Assembly: GCA_943330455.2 (NCBI GenBank) | Contig: CALQHT020000009.1 | Location: forward strand, 1-45,466 | Direction of reading: 5' to 3' | Source of the DNA: Nitrosovibrio sp. Nv4 | Lineage (GTDB): Bacteria; Pseudomonadota; Alphaproteobacteria; Acetobacterales; Acetobacteraceae | Length of the DNA stretch: 45,466 nucleotides | In this document: positions 8,158 to 16,484 of the stretch, one piece after another | How positions within the stretch are numbered: the stretch's first letter is position 1 | How the letters are laid out: every line of letters starts with the position of its first letter | Notes under the pieces: model-generated | Told to the model about the DNA's origin: nothing | The model's database searches: none | What the model saw: the letters and a program-made list of their open reading frames with translations, nothing else | Translations under genes and position numbers: made by a program

Positions 8158-9042
8158 ATGTCCAGAGTCGCGGTCTTCGTCGACGCGGGTTATCTGTTCG
8201 CGCAGGGCGCAACCGCGATGTTCGGAGAGAAACATCCCAGGGCCAACCTGACTCTCGATGTCGAATCCGTGTTTCGTGCGCTGACCGACACAATCTAGAG
8301 GCTTAAGATCGAACTGCCCTTGCTTCGTGTCTACTGGTATGACGGCGCCCGTGGGTCGGCTGTCATGCCGCCGGACCACGCCGAAATCGCGCGAGCGCGA
8401 TACATGAAACTCCGCTTGGGGATGATCAACGGCATGGGTCAGCAGAAGGGGGTTGACTCGCTGATTGTCACCGATCTGATCGAGCTTGCCCGCAATCACG
8501 CCATCAGCGAGGCGCTTTTGCTGTCTGGTGACGAGGATTTGCGCATCGGCGTGACGATCGCGCAGACCTTTGGCGTGTGCATCCATCTGATTGGTATAGC
8601 GCCAAGCATTGGCTCCCAATCGCCTCTCCTGATGCAGGAGGCCGACACTACCACCGAATGGGATGGCGAGATCATTCGTCGGTTCCTCACAACGCGATCG
8701 TCTGTGATCGTCGCTCCGACCGAAATTGGTGCCGCGCGGTCTGGAGCCACAGCCCCGCGACCGGGTGACGCAAGCGCCGCGCCGGAACCTCGCGGGACGC
8801 TGAACGCCGCCATCAAGGACTTCGTCGCATCATTGTCCCCGGAGGACCGTGCCGAGATCAGGCACCACTGGGCGACAGACGGGATCGGCCTGCCGCCGCG
8901 GATCGACGCGCCGCTGCTCAAACGCTGTGGAAGAGCCGTCGGTCGGCGCCTGGACCCTTCGGAGGCCCGCTACATGCGGGATCATTTCGCGCAGTTGGTC
9001 AAGGACGCGATCGGTGGGCGCGACGCGGACGGCGTTGTGTGA
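8158..9042 (+). pseudogene. NYN-domain (LabA/DUF88-like) ribonuclease gene with in-frame amber codon
   Basis: From the ATG at 8158 the frame reads 46 residues (MSRVAVFVDAGYLFAQG...) to a TAG at 8296-8298, then continues open in the same frame to 9042, 294 codons in all. The pieces together form one NYN domain: FVDAGY with the first acidic residue, the RVYWYDGARG strand, KGVDSLIVTDLIELA, and LLLSGDEDL with the catalytic-type acidic pair. These are PIN-like, metal-dependent RNase folds. The C-terminal ~100 residues are an uncharacterised helical tail. If the amber codon is real, only a 46-residue peptide is made unless there is readthrough; a shorter product from ATG 8366 would lack the first Asp. 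A single-base sequencing error is also possible. Confidence 0.75.
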
Positions 9043-9068
9043 CGCCAACTGGCCGAAACAATGACCCT

Positions 9069-9129
9069 TGGCCGTCCCCCTACCGTCATTGCCGAGCCTG
9101 AACTGGCAATGACGGTAGGGGGACGGCCA
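9069..9129. repeat. 25-bp perfect palindrome, GTCATTGCC type
   Basis: Left arm 9069-9093 and right arm 9105-9129 are exact reverse complements of 25 bases, with an 11-base loop GAGCCTGAACT. It sits between the convergent NYN gene and metW. The core resembles a dispersed alphaproteobacterial palindrome (GTCATTGCCGGGCTTGACCC type), and a degenerate relative occurs at 24210-24240. It has no T tract but would form a very stable hairpin in both transcripts, so it may serve as a bidirectional mRNA end or processing site. Confidence 0.85.
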
Positions 9130-9164
9130 TGAGCCGATCTTCCCGCGAGCTAGTGTGGTAGTCC

Positions 9165-9806
9165 TCAGCCCGCCCGCCGCAGGACGAACAATCCCTGCTC
9201 CCCGAACAGGTTCGCCAGACGCGGAAACCGCCGCCATGGCGTCCGCTGCCCGGCATCGTCGGCGGCCAGCCAGCTCTCGACCACATAGCCTTCCTCGTCG
9301 CACAGGGCGAAAAAATCGCGGATTGTGCAGGGGTGGATGTTCGGAGTCTCGTGCCAGGGCCGGTTCCAGGTGGGGGTCATCGGCATCCGCCCGGTGCTGA
9401 ACAACTGCCAGCGCACCAGCCAATGGCCAAAATTCGGGAAGCTCACCACCGCTCGGCTGCCGATCCGCAGCATCTGATGCAGCACCGCACGCGGTCGCTC
9501 GACCGCCTGCAACGTCCGCGACAGCACCACATAATCGAACGCGGCATCGGGATAATGGGTCAGATCGTCATCCGCGTCGCCATGCATCACCGGCAGCCCG
9601 TAGGCGACCGCCTGCGTGACCTCCCCCATGTCGATCTCGATGCCGCGCGCGTCGCAGCCCTTGGTCTGGAACAGGTGATCGATCAGGGTCCCATCGCCGC
9701 AGCCGATATCCAGGACCCGCGAGCCAGGCGCGATCATGCTGGCGATCAGCGCCAGGTCCATCCGCATGTTCTTGGCGACGAAGCGCACCGGGTCGTGCGG
9801 GCTCAT
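9165..9806 (-). CDS. metW: Methionine biosynthesis protein MetW
   Basis: 213-residue class I methyltransferase-fold protein that pairs with MetX in homoserine acylation for methionine synthesis. It shows the SAM-like motif [16 protein letters not shown] near residue 30, the MetW signature [19 protein letters not shown] and the C-terminal [20 protein letters not shown]. No methyl-acceptor is established for the family. Its ATG overlaps the metX stop by four bases, so the two are translationally coupled. Length is standard. Confidence 0.95.
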   Translation of the reverse strand: MSPHDPVRFVAKNMRMDLALIASMIAPGSRVLDIGCGDGTLIDHLFQTKGCDARGIEIDMGEVTQAVAYGLPVMHGDADDDLTHYPDAAFDYVVLSRTLQAVERPRAVLHQMLRIGSRAVVSFPNFGHWLVRWQLFSTGRMPMTPTWNRPWHETPNIHPCTIRDFFALCDEEGYVVESWLAADDAGQRTPWRRFPRLANLFGEQGLFVLRRAG

Positions 9807-10966
9807 GCGTCGCGGAGCCCCGCGTGTAAGGCACAGCCGCGCAGGAACCCGGCTAAAGCGCGATGGAAGTCGGGCTCATCCAGCAGGAACGCGTCGTGGC
9901 CCTTGTCACTGGGGAATTCGACGAAGCTTACATTTGCTCCGGCGCGGTTCAGGGCCCGCGCGATGGTGCGGCTTTCCGAGGTCGGAAACAGCCAGTCCGA
10001 CGTGAACGAGGCCAGCAGGAACCGCGTCTTGGTGCCGCGAAACGCATCCGCCAGATTGCCGTCGCAGTCCGCGGCGAGGTCGAAATAATCCATCGCCCGC
10101 GTGATCGTCAGGTAGCTGTTGGCGTCGAACCGCTGCACGAAGGTGCTGCCCTGGTGACGCAGATAGCTCTCGACCTCAAACATTTCGCCGAACAGATTGA
10201 TCGCCTCGGAACTGTCTTTCGGCGCATTCTGCAGCCGACGGCCGAATTTCCGGGTCAGCGCCTGTTCCGACAGATAGGTGATATGCGCACACATCCGCGC
10301 CACCGCCAGGCCGCGCGCCGGGATGTCGCCGGTTTCCCAGTAGCGGCCGTTGCGCCAGTCGGGATCGGCGAAGATTGCCTGACGCCCGACCTCATGGAAC
10401 GCGATATTCTGCGCCGAATGGTAGGCCGCCGTCGCGATCGGCATCGCCGCGAAAACCATATCGGGGTAGGTGGCCGCCCATTGCAGCACCTGCATCCCAC
10501 CCATCGAACCGCCGACGACGGCGAACAGGCGGCCGATCCCCAGAAAATCCATCAATTGCTTCTGGGCCTGCACCATGTCGCGGATGGTGATCGGCGGAAA
10601 ATCGGTACCCCAAGGCTCCCCGGAGCCACCGGGCTTGGGGCTGCGCGGCCCGGTGCTGCCCATGCAGCCGCCCAGCACATTGGCGCAGATGACGAAAAAC
10701 CGCTCGGTGTCGATCGGCCGTCCCGGTCCCACCACGGCATCCCACCAGCCGCCCTTGCCGGTGATCGGATGGGTTTCCGCCACATATTGATCGCCGGTCA
10801 GCGCATGGCACACCAGCACCGCATTGGTCCGCGCCGCATTGAGCGTGCCGTATGTGCGATAGGCCACGGTATGGGTATCCAGGCGAATCCCGCACTCCAG
10901 CAGAAGCCCGTCGTTGAACACGACATGGGAGTGAGCGAGATCGGTGAGGGGCGCGGTCTGATCCAT
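9803..10966 (-). CDS. metX: Homoserine O-acyltransferase MetX
   Basis: Alpha/beta-hydrolase enzyme that transfers an acyl group from acetyl-CoA (or succinyl-CoA in some family members) to homoserine, committing it to methionine. From the start at 10966 the protein has 387 residues. It contains the nucleophile elbow [13 protein letters not shown], the [12 protein letters not shown] oxyanion region and the C-terminal His in [12 protein letters not shown]. The start is chosen because an AAGAGG ribosome-binding site precedes it; a longer frame from 11032 adds 22 residues without homology. It is upstream of and overlaps metW, and divergent from the chorismate mutase gene. Confidence 0.95.
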   Translation of the reverse strand: MDQTAPLTDLAHSHVVFNDGLLLECGIRLDTHTVAYRTYGTLNAARTNAVLVCHALTGDQYVAETHPITGKGGWWDAVVGPGRPIDTERFFVICANVLGGCMGSTGPRSPKPGGSGEPWGTDFPPITIRDMVQAQKQLMDFLGIGRLFAVVGGSMGGMQVLQWAATYPDMVFAAMPIATAAYHSAQNIAFHEVGRQAIFADPDWRNGRYWETGDIPARGLAVARMCAHITYLSEQALTRKFGRRLQNAPKDSSEAINLFGEMFEVESYLRHQGSTFVQRFDANSYLTITRAMDYFDLAADCDGNLADAFRGTKTRFLLASFTSDWLFPTSESRTIARALNRAGANVSFVEFPSDKGHDAFLLDEPDFHRALAGFLRGCALHAGLRDA

Positions 10967-11039
10967 TGCCTCTTCTTGAATAGTGTCCCGACGCATCGCT
11001 CGCAACCGGCGGGTTTGCATGGCAGCGTGCATCCGCTAG

Positions 11040-11948
11040 ATGTTCCGGCCCCTTATGGCCAGAAAGATGTCCAGCACCACTCCGCCCACCGACCCGCCTT
11101 CCACGCCCGACGGCACTGACGCCCCAGCCCCGCAAGATGGCTGGCCAGGCGGATTGTCAGCCTTGCGCGCCGAACTCGACCGCATCGACGACACGATCCA
11201 TGACCTGCTGATGGAGCGGGCCAAGGTGGTCGAGCATGTCGCCCGGTCCGGCAAGGCCGCCGCATTCCGCCCGGGGCGGGAGGCATCGATCATCCGCCGC
11301 CTGGTCGGGCGGCACGGCGGCTCCCTGCCAGCGCATACGCTATTTGGCATGTGGCGGGAAATGCTGGCCGGCACGACGGCCATGCAGTCGCCCGTGATCG
11401 TCGCCGTCTGCGAAACCGAAGCCAGCGGAGGCATGACCCAGATTGCGCGCGAGCATTTCGGCTCCATGACCCCGGTCCGGGTGCACGCCGGATCGGCACG
11501 GGCATTGGCCGAGGTGAGCAACGGCACGGCCTCTGTTGCCGTGATGCCGTTCCCGTCAGAAACCGACCGGTGGTGGACGTCGCTGCTCAATCGCGAGCCC
11601 CGCTTCTACATCATTGCCCGCCTGCCGTTCTGGACCCGCCGCGCCGAGGGGGCGCCGACAGTCCAGGCGGTCGTGGTCGCTTCCAGCGCGCCCGACCCCA
11701 GCGGCAGCGACCGCACTTTCCTGTGCCTGGAGTTGGAACAGGAGGTCAGCCGCACCCGCATCGTCGCGGCCCTGACCGCGGCGAACCTGAAGCCGGACAC
11801 GATGGTGGTCGGCCAGAATCAGGCTCTGGTCGAGGTCGAAGGCTACCTGACCGACGACGACCCTCGGCTCGCCAGCCTGGGATCGGTCACGCGTCGAGCC
11901 GTCGTCGTGGGGGCCTATGCCAATCCGATTGGGGGAGGCGCGGTATGA
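11040..11948 (+). CDS. Chorismate mutase with prephenate-dehydratase-like C-terminal region
   Basis: 302-residue protein. Residues ~40-125 are an AroQ-type chorismate mutase helix bundle ([47 protein letters not shown]), converting chorismate to prephenate. The rest (from PVIVAV) resembles a periplasmic-binding-like prephenate dehydratase/ACT arrangement, but I cannot find the dehydratase TRF motif. That part may be regulatory or inactive. In-frame ATGs at 11040, 11055 and 11067 are all possible starts; the N-terminal ~35 residues are Pro/Thr-rich and poorly conserved. The stop overlaps the hisC start by four bases (ATGA), so this is the first gene of an aromatic amino acid operon with hisC and tyrA. 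Confidence 0.82.
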   Translation: MFRPLMARKMSSTTPPTDPPSTPDGTDAPAPQDGWPGGLSALRAELDRIDDTIHDLLMERAKVVEHVARSGKAAAFRPGREASIIRRLVGRHGGSLPAHTLFGMWREMLAGTTAMQSPVIVAVCETEASGGMTQIAREHFGSMTPVRVHAGSARALAEVSNGTASVAVMPFPSETDRWWTSLLNREPRFYIIARLPFWTRRAEGAPTVQAVVVASSAPDPSGSDRTFLCLELEQEVSRTRIVAALTAANLKPDTMVVGQNQALVEVEGYLTDDDPRLASLGSVTRRAVVVGAYANPIGGGAV

Positions 11949-13063
11949 CCGCACCATCGCCTCGTCCGGAGATTCTGACGATCCAACCCTATGTCGGCGG
12001 CGAATCGACGCTGCCGGGGGTCAATCGCACCCTGAAACTGTCGTCCAACGAAGGCGCGTTCGGCGTGCCGCCCGGCGCGCAGGAGGCGATCAGGCAGATC
12101 ACGCCCGAGGTGTTTCGCTATCCCGATGGCGGCGCGGATCGGCTGCGGGAGGCGTTGGGCAAGCGCTGGGGCCTGGACCCGGCCCGGATCGTGTGCGGCG
12201 CCGGCTCGGACGACCTGATCTATCAATTCTGCCTGGCCTATGGAGGTCCCGGTCGCGACATCATCATGTCGGCGCACGGGTTTGCCATCTACCAAATCGC
12301 CGGAACCTATGCCGGCAGCCGCGTCATCAAGGTGCCCGAACGCAATCTGACGGCCGATCTGGACGCGATGCTGGCCGCGGTGTCGCCCTCGACCCGACTG
12401 ATGTTCCTGGCCAATCCGAACAATCCCACCGGGTCGATGGTGTCGGAACGGGAGGTTGCGCGCCTGCGGGCTGCATTGCCGCCGGAAGTGCTGCTGGTGC
12501 TGGATGCGGCCTATGCGGAATACGTGACCCGGGATGATTACGACGCCGGGGTGCGGCTGGTGGATGCCACCAACAACACGGTGATGACCCGCACATTCTC
12601 GAAAGTGTTCGGGTTGGGCGGGATGCGGATCGGTTGGTGCTATGCGCCACCATCCGTGGTCGACGTGCTGAACCGGGTGCGCGGGCCGTTCAATGTCTCG
12701 GTCGCGGCGCAGGACGCGGCGATCGCGGCGCTGTTCGAACCCGGCTGGGTGGAAATGAGCCGATCCCACAACACGGAATGGCGGCCGAAACTGACGGCCG
12801 GATTGCAAGCGGCCCGGATCAAGGTTTGGCCCAGCGAGGGGAATTTCGTGCTCGCGGATTTCGGCACGGTGGACGGGGCGAATGCCGCCGACGCCTTCCT
12901 GCGCTCCCGCGGGATCATCGTCCGCAAGGTCGCGGGATACGGATTGCCGCATTGCCTGCGAATCACCGTCGGGCCGGCTGAAGAATTGGTGCAAGTGATC
13001 GACACCCTGACTGAATACATGCGCGTTACCCCGGCAATCGCTAGCGAGGCCGCCCGTGGCTGA
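11945..13063 (+). CDS. hisC: Histidinol-phosphate / aromatic amino acid aminotransferase HisC
   Basis: PLP-dependent fold-type I aminotransferase of 372 residues. Motifs seen are [13 protein letters not shown] near the N-terminus, [41 protein letters not shown], and the PLP-lysine segment [17 protein letters not shown]. HisC enzymes act on histidinol phosphate, and many also transaminate prephenate or aromatic keto acids. Lying between chorismate mutase and tyrA, this copy may work mainly in tyrosine/phenylalanine synthesis; no other his biosynthesis gene is adjacent. Start and stop overlap both neighbours (ATGA upstream, 8 bases downstream). Confidence 0.93.
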   Translation: MTAPSPRPEILTIQPYVGGESTLPGVNRTLKLSSNEGAFGVPPGAQEAIRQITPEVFRYPDGGADRLREALGKRWGLDPARIVCGAGSDDLIYQFCLAYGGPGRDIIMSAHGFAIYQIAGTYAGSRVIKVPERNLTADLDAMLAAVSPSTRLMFLANPNNPTGSMVSEREVARLRAALPPEVLLVLDAAYAEYVTRDDYDAGVRLVDATNNTVMTRTFSKVFGLGGMRIGWCYAPPSVVDVLNRVRGPFNVSVAAQDAAIAALFEPGWVEMSRSHNTEWRPKLTAGLQAARIKVWPSEGNFVLADFGTVDGANAADAFLRSRGIIVRKVAGYGLPHCLRITVGPAEELVQVIDTLTEYMRVTPAIASEAARG

Positions 13064-13943
13064 GCCGCTGTTCGAGCGCATCGCGTTCCTGGGGATCGGC
13101 CTGATCGGTTCGTCCGTCGCCCGTATCGCGCGGGAACGCGGCGATATCGCGCGGGAGATCGTGGTCAACGCCCGCACCCAGAAGACTCTGGACCGGGTGA
13201 TGGAGTTGGGCTTCGCCGACCGGGTGGAACTGGATCCGGGCAAGGCGGTGGAAGGCGCGGATTGCGTCATGCTGTGTGCGCCGGTGGGGGCCTTCGCCGA
13301 TCTGGCCGCCAAGATCGCGCCGCATCTGGCACAAGGCGCGGTGCTGACGGATGTGGGCTCCACCAAGCAATCGGTGATCCGCGATGTCGGGCCGCTGATC
13401 CCGGCGGGGGTGCACTTCGTGCCCGCCCATCCGGTGGCGGGCACCGAGTATTCCGGCCCGGATTCCGGCTTTACCACCTTGTTTCAGGGCCGTTGGACCC
13501 TGGTGACGCCGCCCCCTGGCACGGATGAGGTCTCGGTCGAGAAAATCTCCGAACTCTGGCGCCGCTGCGGCAGCATGGTGGAGCGAATGGAGGCCGGCCA
13601 TCACGACCGCGTGCTGGCGATCGTGTCGCATCTACCGCATCTGATTGCCTTCACCATCTGTGGCACGGCCGACGATCTGGCCGATGAAAGCCGCCAGGAG
13701 GTGATCAATTTCGCCGCGTCCGGCTTCCGCGACTTTACCCGGATCGCCGCCAGCGACCCGGTGATGTGGCGCGACATTTTCCTGAACAACCGGGAGGCGG
13801 TGCTGGAAATGCTGCAACGCTTCATGGAAGATGCCCAAGGGATGGCGCGCGCAATCCGTTGGGGCGATGCCGAATACATCGAGGGCATGGTGGAACGCGG
13901 GCGGAAAATTCGCCGCAGCTTGATCCAACAGAAGCAAGCCTAG
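13056..13943 (+). CDS. tyrA: Prephenate/arogenate (cyclohexadienyl) dehydrogenase TyrA
   Basis: NAD(P)-dependent oxidative decarboxylation of prephenate or arogenate for tyrosine synthesis. The 295-residue protein has the Rossmann motif [15 protein letters not shown] at the N-terminus, [11 protein letters not shown], the substrate-binding stretch [15 protein letters not shown], and the catalytic-type His in [11 protein letters not shown]. It starts with GTG at 13056, inside the end of hisC, showing translational coupling. Its TAG stop (13941-13943) is part of the CTAG that begins repeat element copy B. It is the last gene of the chorismate mutase-hisC-tyrA operon. Confidence 0.93.
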   Translation: MAEPLFERIAFLGIGLIGSSVARIARERGDIAREIVVNARTQKTLDRVMELGFADRVELDPGKAVEGADCVMLCAPVGAFADLAAKIAPHLAQGAVLTDVGSTKQSVIRDVGPLIPAGVHFVPAHPVAGTEYSGPDSGFTTLFQGRWTLVTPPPGTDEVSVEKISELWRRCGSMVERMEAGHHDRVLAIVSHLPHLIAFTICGTADDLADESRQEVINFAASGFRDFTRIAASDPVMWRDIFLNNREAVLEMLQRFMEDAQGMARAIRWGDAEYIEGMVERGRKIRRSLIQQKQA

Positions 13944-14044
13944 AGCACGATCACGCTGCGCGGGACGTCACAGCGTGTGAATCATGCGATCAAACAAAGA
14001 GCCAGAACGGTTTTTCTTTTACAGTCAGGGTAAAACCGCTCTAG
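13940..14044. repeat. CTAG-bounded palindromic repeat element, copy B
   Basis: 105-base element, inverted relative to the copy at 6087-6192. It shares a 31-base identical core (13965-13995) and about nine in ten bases over that half of the element; the other half is more diverged. It begins CTAGAGC, and the TAG is the stop codon of tyrA; it ends GCTCTAG. The edge that meets tyrA is the same edge that meets the FAD gene in copy A. The remaining intergenic bases to 14186 show nothing else. Confidence 0.85.
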
Positions 14045-14186
14045 CGATCGCACCTAACTCGGCGTCGGACCCGCCCGCGGGTTGGCCAAAGCCGCGATGA
14101 TGCGGCGAGGGTGGCGGCTTGCCGGCATGGGCTAATGGCCGCCCCGGTTCTCCCGTAGACCGTGTAGCGCCGCGGCGTCCCGATGC

Positions 14187-14855
14187 TTACGGCTGAACGC
14201 CGCGACGCCGCAGCACACCCAAACCCGCCAACCCCGCCAGCATCAGCCCGATCGACGCGGGCTCCGGCAAACTTGCCTCCGACAAAGTGGCTGTGAAGAA
14301 AGTTGTGTCGCCGGAAATCGCCCCACCCGGACCCGGACCCGCAACGAACTCAAAGACGTCGCCCAATGTGATCGCCAGAGTCACCTGAAACGTCTGAATG
14401 GAATGAAGGGCGTCGATATCGGCGTCAAACAGGCTCACACCGTTCCGCAGCACATGCACATCGGTTGTCGCAAAATGACCGTCCTGGAAGCTGACCTCCC
14501 AAAGCCCCGTGAAGCTGGACTGCGCGACATACTGCGCCGCCGCAAAGACCCCGCTGCCGCCGGGATGCAAAATACCCTGGGATGGCGATGAGTCGGGGAT
14601 CAAGACGCCAACCAATGGCGTGCGCGGGCCGGTATTCCAGTCATATCGTTGCGCCCCGACACCCGATGCGTCCAGCAGGTTGGTAAACACTGTCAGGGAA
14701 TCGCCGGATGACCCGATGACGCCGTAGCGCCACGCGCCGTTCGGGTTCGCCGTCGTCGAGAAATCCGTCACGAAATCGGCAATCACCGCCGCTCGGGCAG
14801 TGCCACCCAGGAACAGGGTCAGGCCGGCCAGCGCGCATGCAAGGCAGAGTCGCAT
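14187..14855 (-). CDS. PEP-CTERM sorting domain protein
   Basis: 222-residue exported protein from the start MRLCLACALAG. It has a Sec signal peptide ending near GGTARAA, a body without cysteines and with no enzymatic motif I recognise, and a C-terminal PEP-CTERM anchor: LPEPASIGLMLAGLAGLGVLRRR. Such proteins are sorted by the EpsH/XrtA exosortase system and usually linked to exopolysaccharide. No exosortase or EPS cluster is in the window, so this is an orphan target. The chosen start at 14855 puts the signal peptide at the N-terminus; a longer frame from 14900 is unlikely. Confidence 0.82.
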   Translation of the reverse strand: MRLCLACALAGLTLFLGGTARAAVIADFVTDFSTTANPNGAWRYGVIGSSGDSLTVFTNLLDASGVGAQRYDWNTGPRTPLVGVLIPDSSPSQGILHPGGSGVFAAAQYVAQSSFTGLWEVSFQDGHFATTDVHVLRNGVSLFDADIDALHSIQTFQVTLAITLGDVFEFVAGPGPGGAISGDTTFFTATLSEASLPEPASIGLMLAGLAGLGVLRRRGVQP

Positions 14856-15041
14856 CAGATTTCCCTCATATTCGGCGTCAACGCCTTGATAGACCAGCAC
14901 CTGCGCCGAATGGCAACCATTGGCCTCCCGCCATATGCCATGCCAAGGTGGCCGTTTGCTTGGCTACACGGTCCTTCTCAACGTGTCCCAACGCGGGTTA
15001 CCGTCCGGCCTGGGATGGCGAACCACGGGCGAGGGGCACCA

Positions 15042-16079
15042 ATGGCACTCACAAGACGGCAACTCGCGGCTTCTCTCGGTGCTGCCACCACCGGCGTGTT
15101 CCTGCCAGGTGGGGCCAGGGCCGATTTGGCGAGCTTGGAGGCGGCGGCACGCAAGGAAGGCTCGCTCACCTGGTATGTCGCGCAAATGAGCGGACCGGCC
15201 GCCGAGGCGATGGGGAAGCGGTTCACCCAACGCTATCCCGGCATTTCCGTCTCCGTCATTCGCACCACCGGCCAGGTTGCCTTTGAGCGCCTGACCCAGG
15301 AGCTGAAGAACAACGCGCCGCATTGCGACGTGTTCAGCTCCACCGACATCGCCCATTACCCGACCTTGCGGGCACGCGGCGCTTTGGCGCGATATGAGCC
15401 GGAAAGCGCCGGCCAGGTCGCGCCCGCCTATCAGGGTCTCGGCGAGAAAGGCTATTTCTACCCGACCACCGGATCGTTGCAGATCATGGTCTACCACACC
15501 ACCAGCGTGAAACCGGAAGACTGGCCGAAGCGCTGGACCGATCTGTTGGAGCCCAAGTTTCGCGGCCGGGTCGGCACCGGTCATCCGGCGTTCAGTGGTT
15601 ATTTCGGCCAGTGGGTGTTGGCCATGCGCAAGATGTATGGATGGGAGTATTTCGAGAAACTCTCCCGTAACAAGCCGCGCATTGGCCGCTCCGGCAATGA
15701 TCCGATCACCCTGATCAATGCCGGGGAGTGTCTGGTCGGCACCGGCCCGGTCAGCACGGCCTTGCAGACGGCCTCCAAGGGCAACCCGATCGGTTTCGTC
15801 TATCCGGAGGAAGGCTCTCTGCTGTGCATCGGCCCGTCCGCCGTGCTGGCCGCCGCGCCGCATCCGAGTGCGGGGCGGCTGTTCCTGGAATGGCTGCACA
15901 GCCTGGATTACGCCGAGGCTTGCACGGAATGGTTCCTGGAGCCGGTGCGGGCGGACGCGCCGCCGATCCAGGGGGCGAAGCCGATGAAGGATGTCAAGAC
16001 AATCAATATGACAGCGGCCGAGATAGCCAAGGAGTTGCCGATTGCGATCGAGCAGTGGCGCGATACGTTTGGGAATTAG
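15042..16079 (+). CDS. ABC transporter substrate-binding protein, paralogue 1
   Basis: 345-residue periplasmic solute-binding protein of the Fe3+/2-aminoethylphosphonate-type class (AfuA/FbpA-like fold). It begins with a twin-arginine signal (LTRRQLAASLGAATTGVF) cleaved near GGARA. The mature part shares with its two paralogues the stretches KEGSLTWY, IRTTGQVA, CDVFSSTDI, KRWTDLLEPK, RIGRS and IEQWRDTFG. I do not see the adjacent tyrosine pair that binds ferric iron in FbpA, so an organic anion is a more likely ligand. It lies 4 kb upstream of the permease, separated by a pyruvyl transferase gene on the other strand, so it is expressed from its own promoter. Confidence 0.88.
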   Translation: MALTRRQLAASLGAATTGVFLPGGARADLASLEAAARKEGSLTWYVAQMSGPAAEAMGKRFTQRYPGISVSVIRTTGQVAFERLTQELKNNAPHCDVFSSTDIAHYPTLRARGALARYEPESAGQVAPAYQGLGEKGYFYPTTGSLQIMVYHTTSVKPEDWPKRWTDLLEPKFRGRVGTGHPAFSGYFGQWVLAMRKMYGWEYFEKLSRNKPRIGRSGNDPITLINAGECLVGTGPVSTALQTASKGNPIGFVYPEEGSLLCIGPSAVLAAAPHPSAGRLFLEWLHSLDYAEACTEWFLEPVRADAPPIQGAKPMKDVKTINMTAAEIAKELPIAIEQWRDTFGN

Positions 16080-16484
16080 ATCGGCTTACGAACGGGTTCG
16101 ACGCCTCCCGTGGGGTGCGCCAACATCGTATAGACGCCTCTTTGCTTTTCGTGTTCTTCGTGCGTTCGCGGTGAAAAATCGTGGACGTAACCAAAGACAC
16201 CTACCGCTCCGGCGGAATCCTCCATTGGATAGGCCGCACCGTTCCGCGGGACCGCGATTTTCCACCACGAAGACACGAAGGTCACGAAGAAAGACTTGGC
16301 CGACCCCCGTTGGCGGTGGGGGCGATCCCGCCGGCAGTCGAACCCGACTGCTCCCAACGGATGACGTGACACTTAGTAAGGCGGTAACCTGGCCGACTGA
16401 GAAGGATAAAAGGCTTTGACGGAGACCGGCAGGTCAGTTCGATTGTGTCGTCTTGTTTACCGACTTATCAGTAAGAGCCTTGTT
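16080..16484. other. Intergenic stretch with CTTCGTG-type inverted repeat
   Basis: No credible gene in these 405 bases. Positions 16141-16180 and 16254-16294 form an imperfect inverted repeat (CTTCGTGTTCTTCGTG-like arms ending in GTGAAAAATCG and CGATTTTCCACC). The segment 16310-16400 has some tRNA-like sequence on the minus strand (GGTTCGA and a D-arm-like CTCAGTCGG) but does not fold as a tRNA, and may be a remnant. Confidence 0.5.
16141..16294. repeat. CTTCGTG-type inverted repeat element
   Basis: Two ~40-base arms in inverted orientation around a ~73-base centre. The arms are built of reiterated TTCGTG units (CTTTTCGTGTTCTTCGTGCG on the left; the complement of CACGAAGACACGAAGGTCAC on the right). 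Similar CTTCGTGTCTTCGTGG repeats are scattered in many bacterial genomes. It lies between the convergent paralogue-1 SBP gene and the pyruvyl transferase gene. Only one copy is seen in this window. Confidence 0.65.

Noticed and set aside
16310-16400. tRNA-like sequence on the minus strand (GGTTCGA T-loop-like, D-arm-like CTCAGTCGG, CTTACTAAG)
   Set aside because: The acceptor, D and anticodon stems do not pair and the T loop is off by one; at most a remnant.
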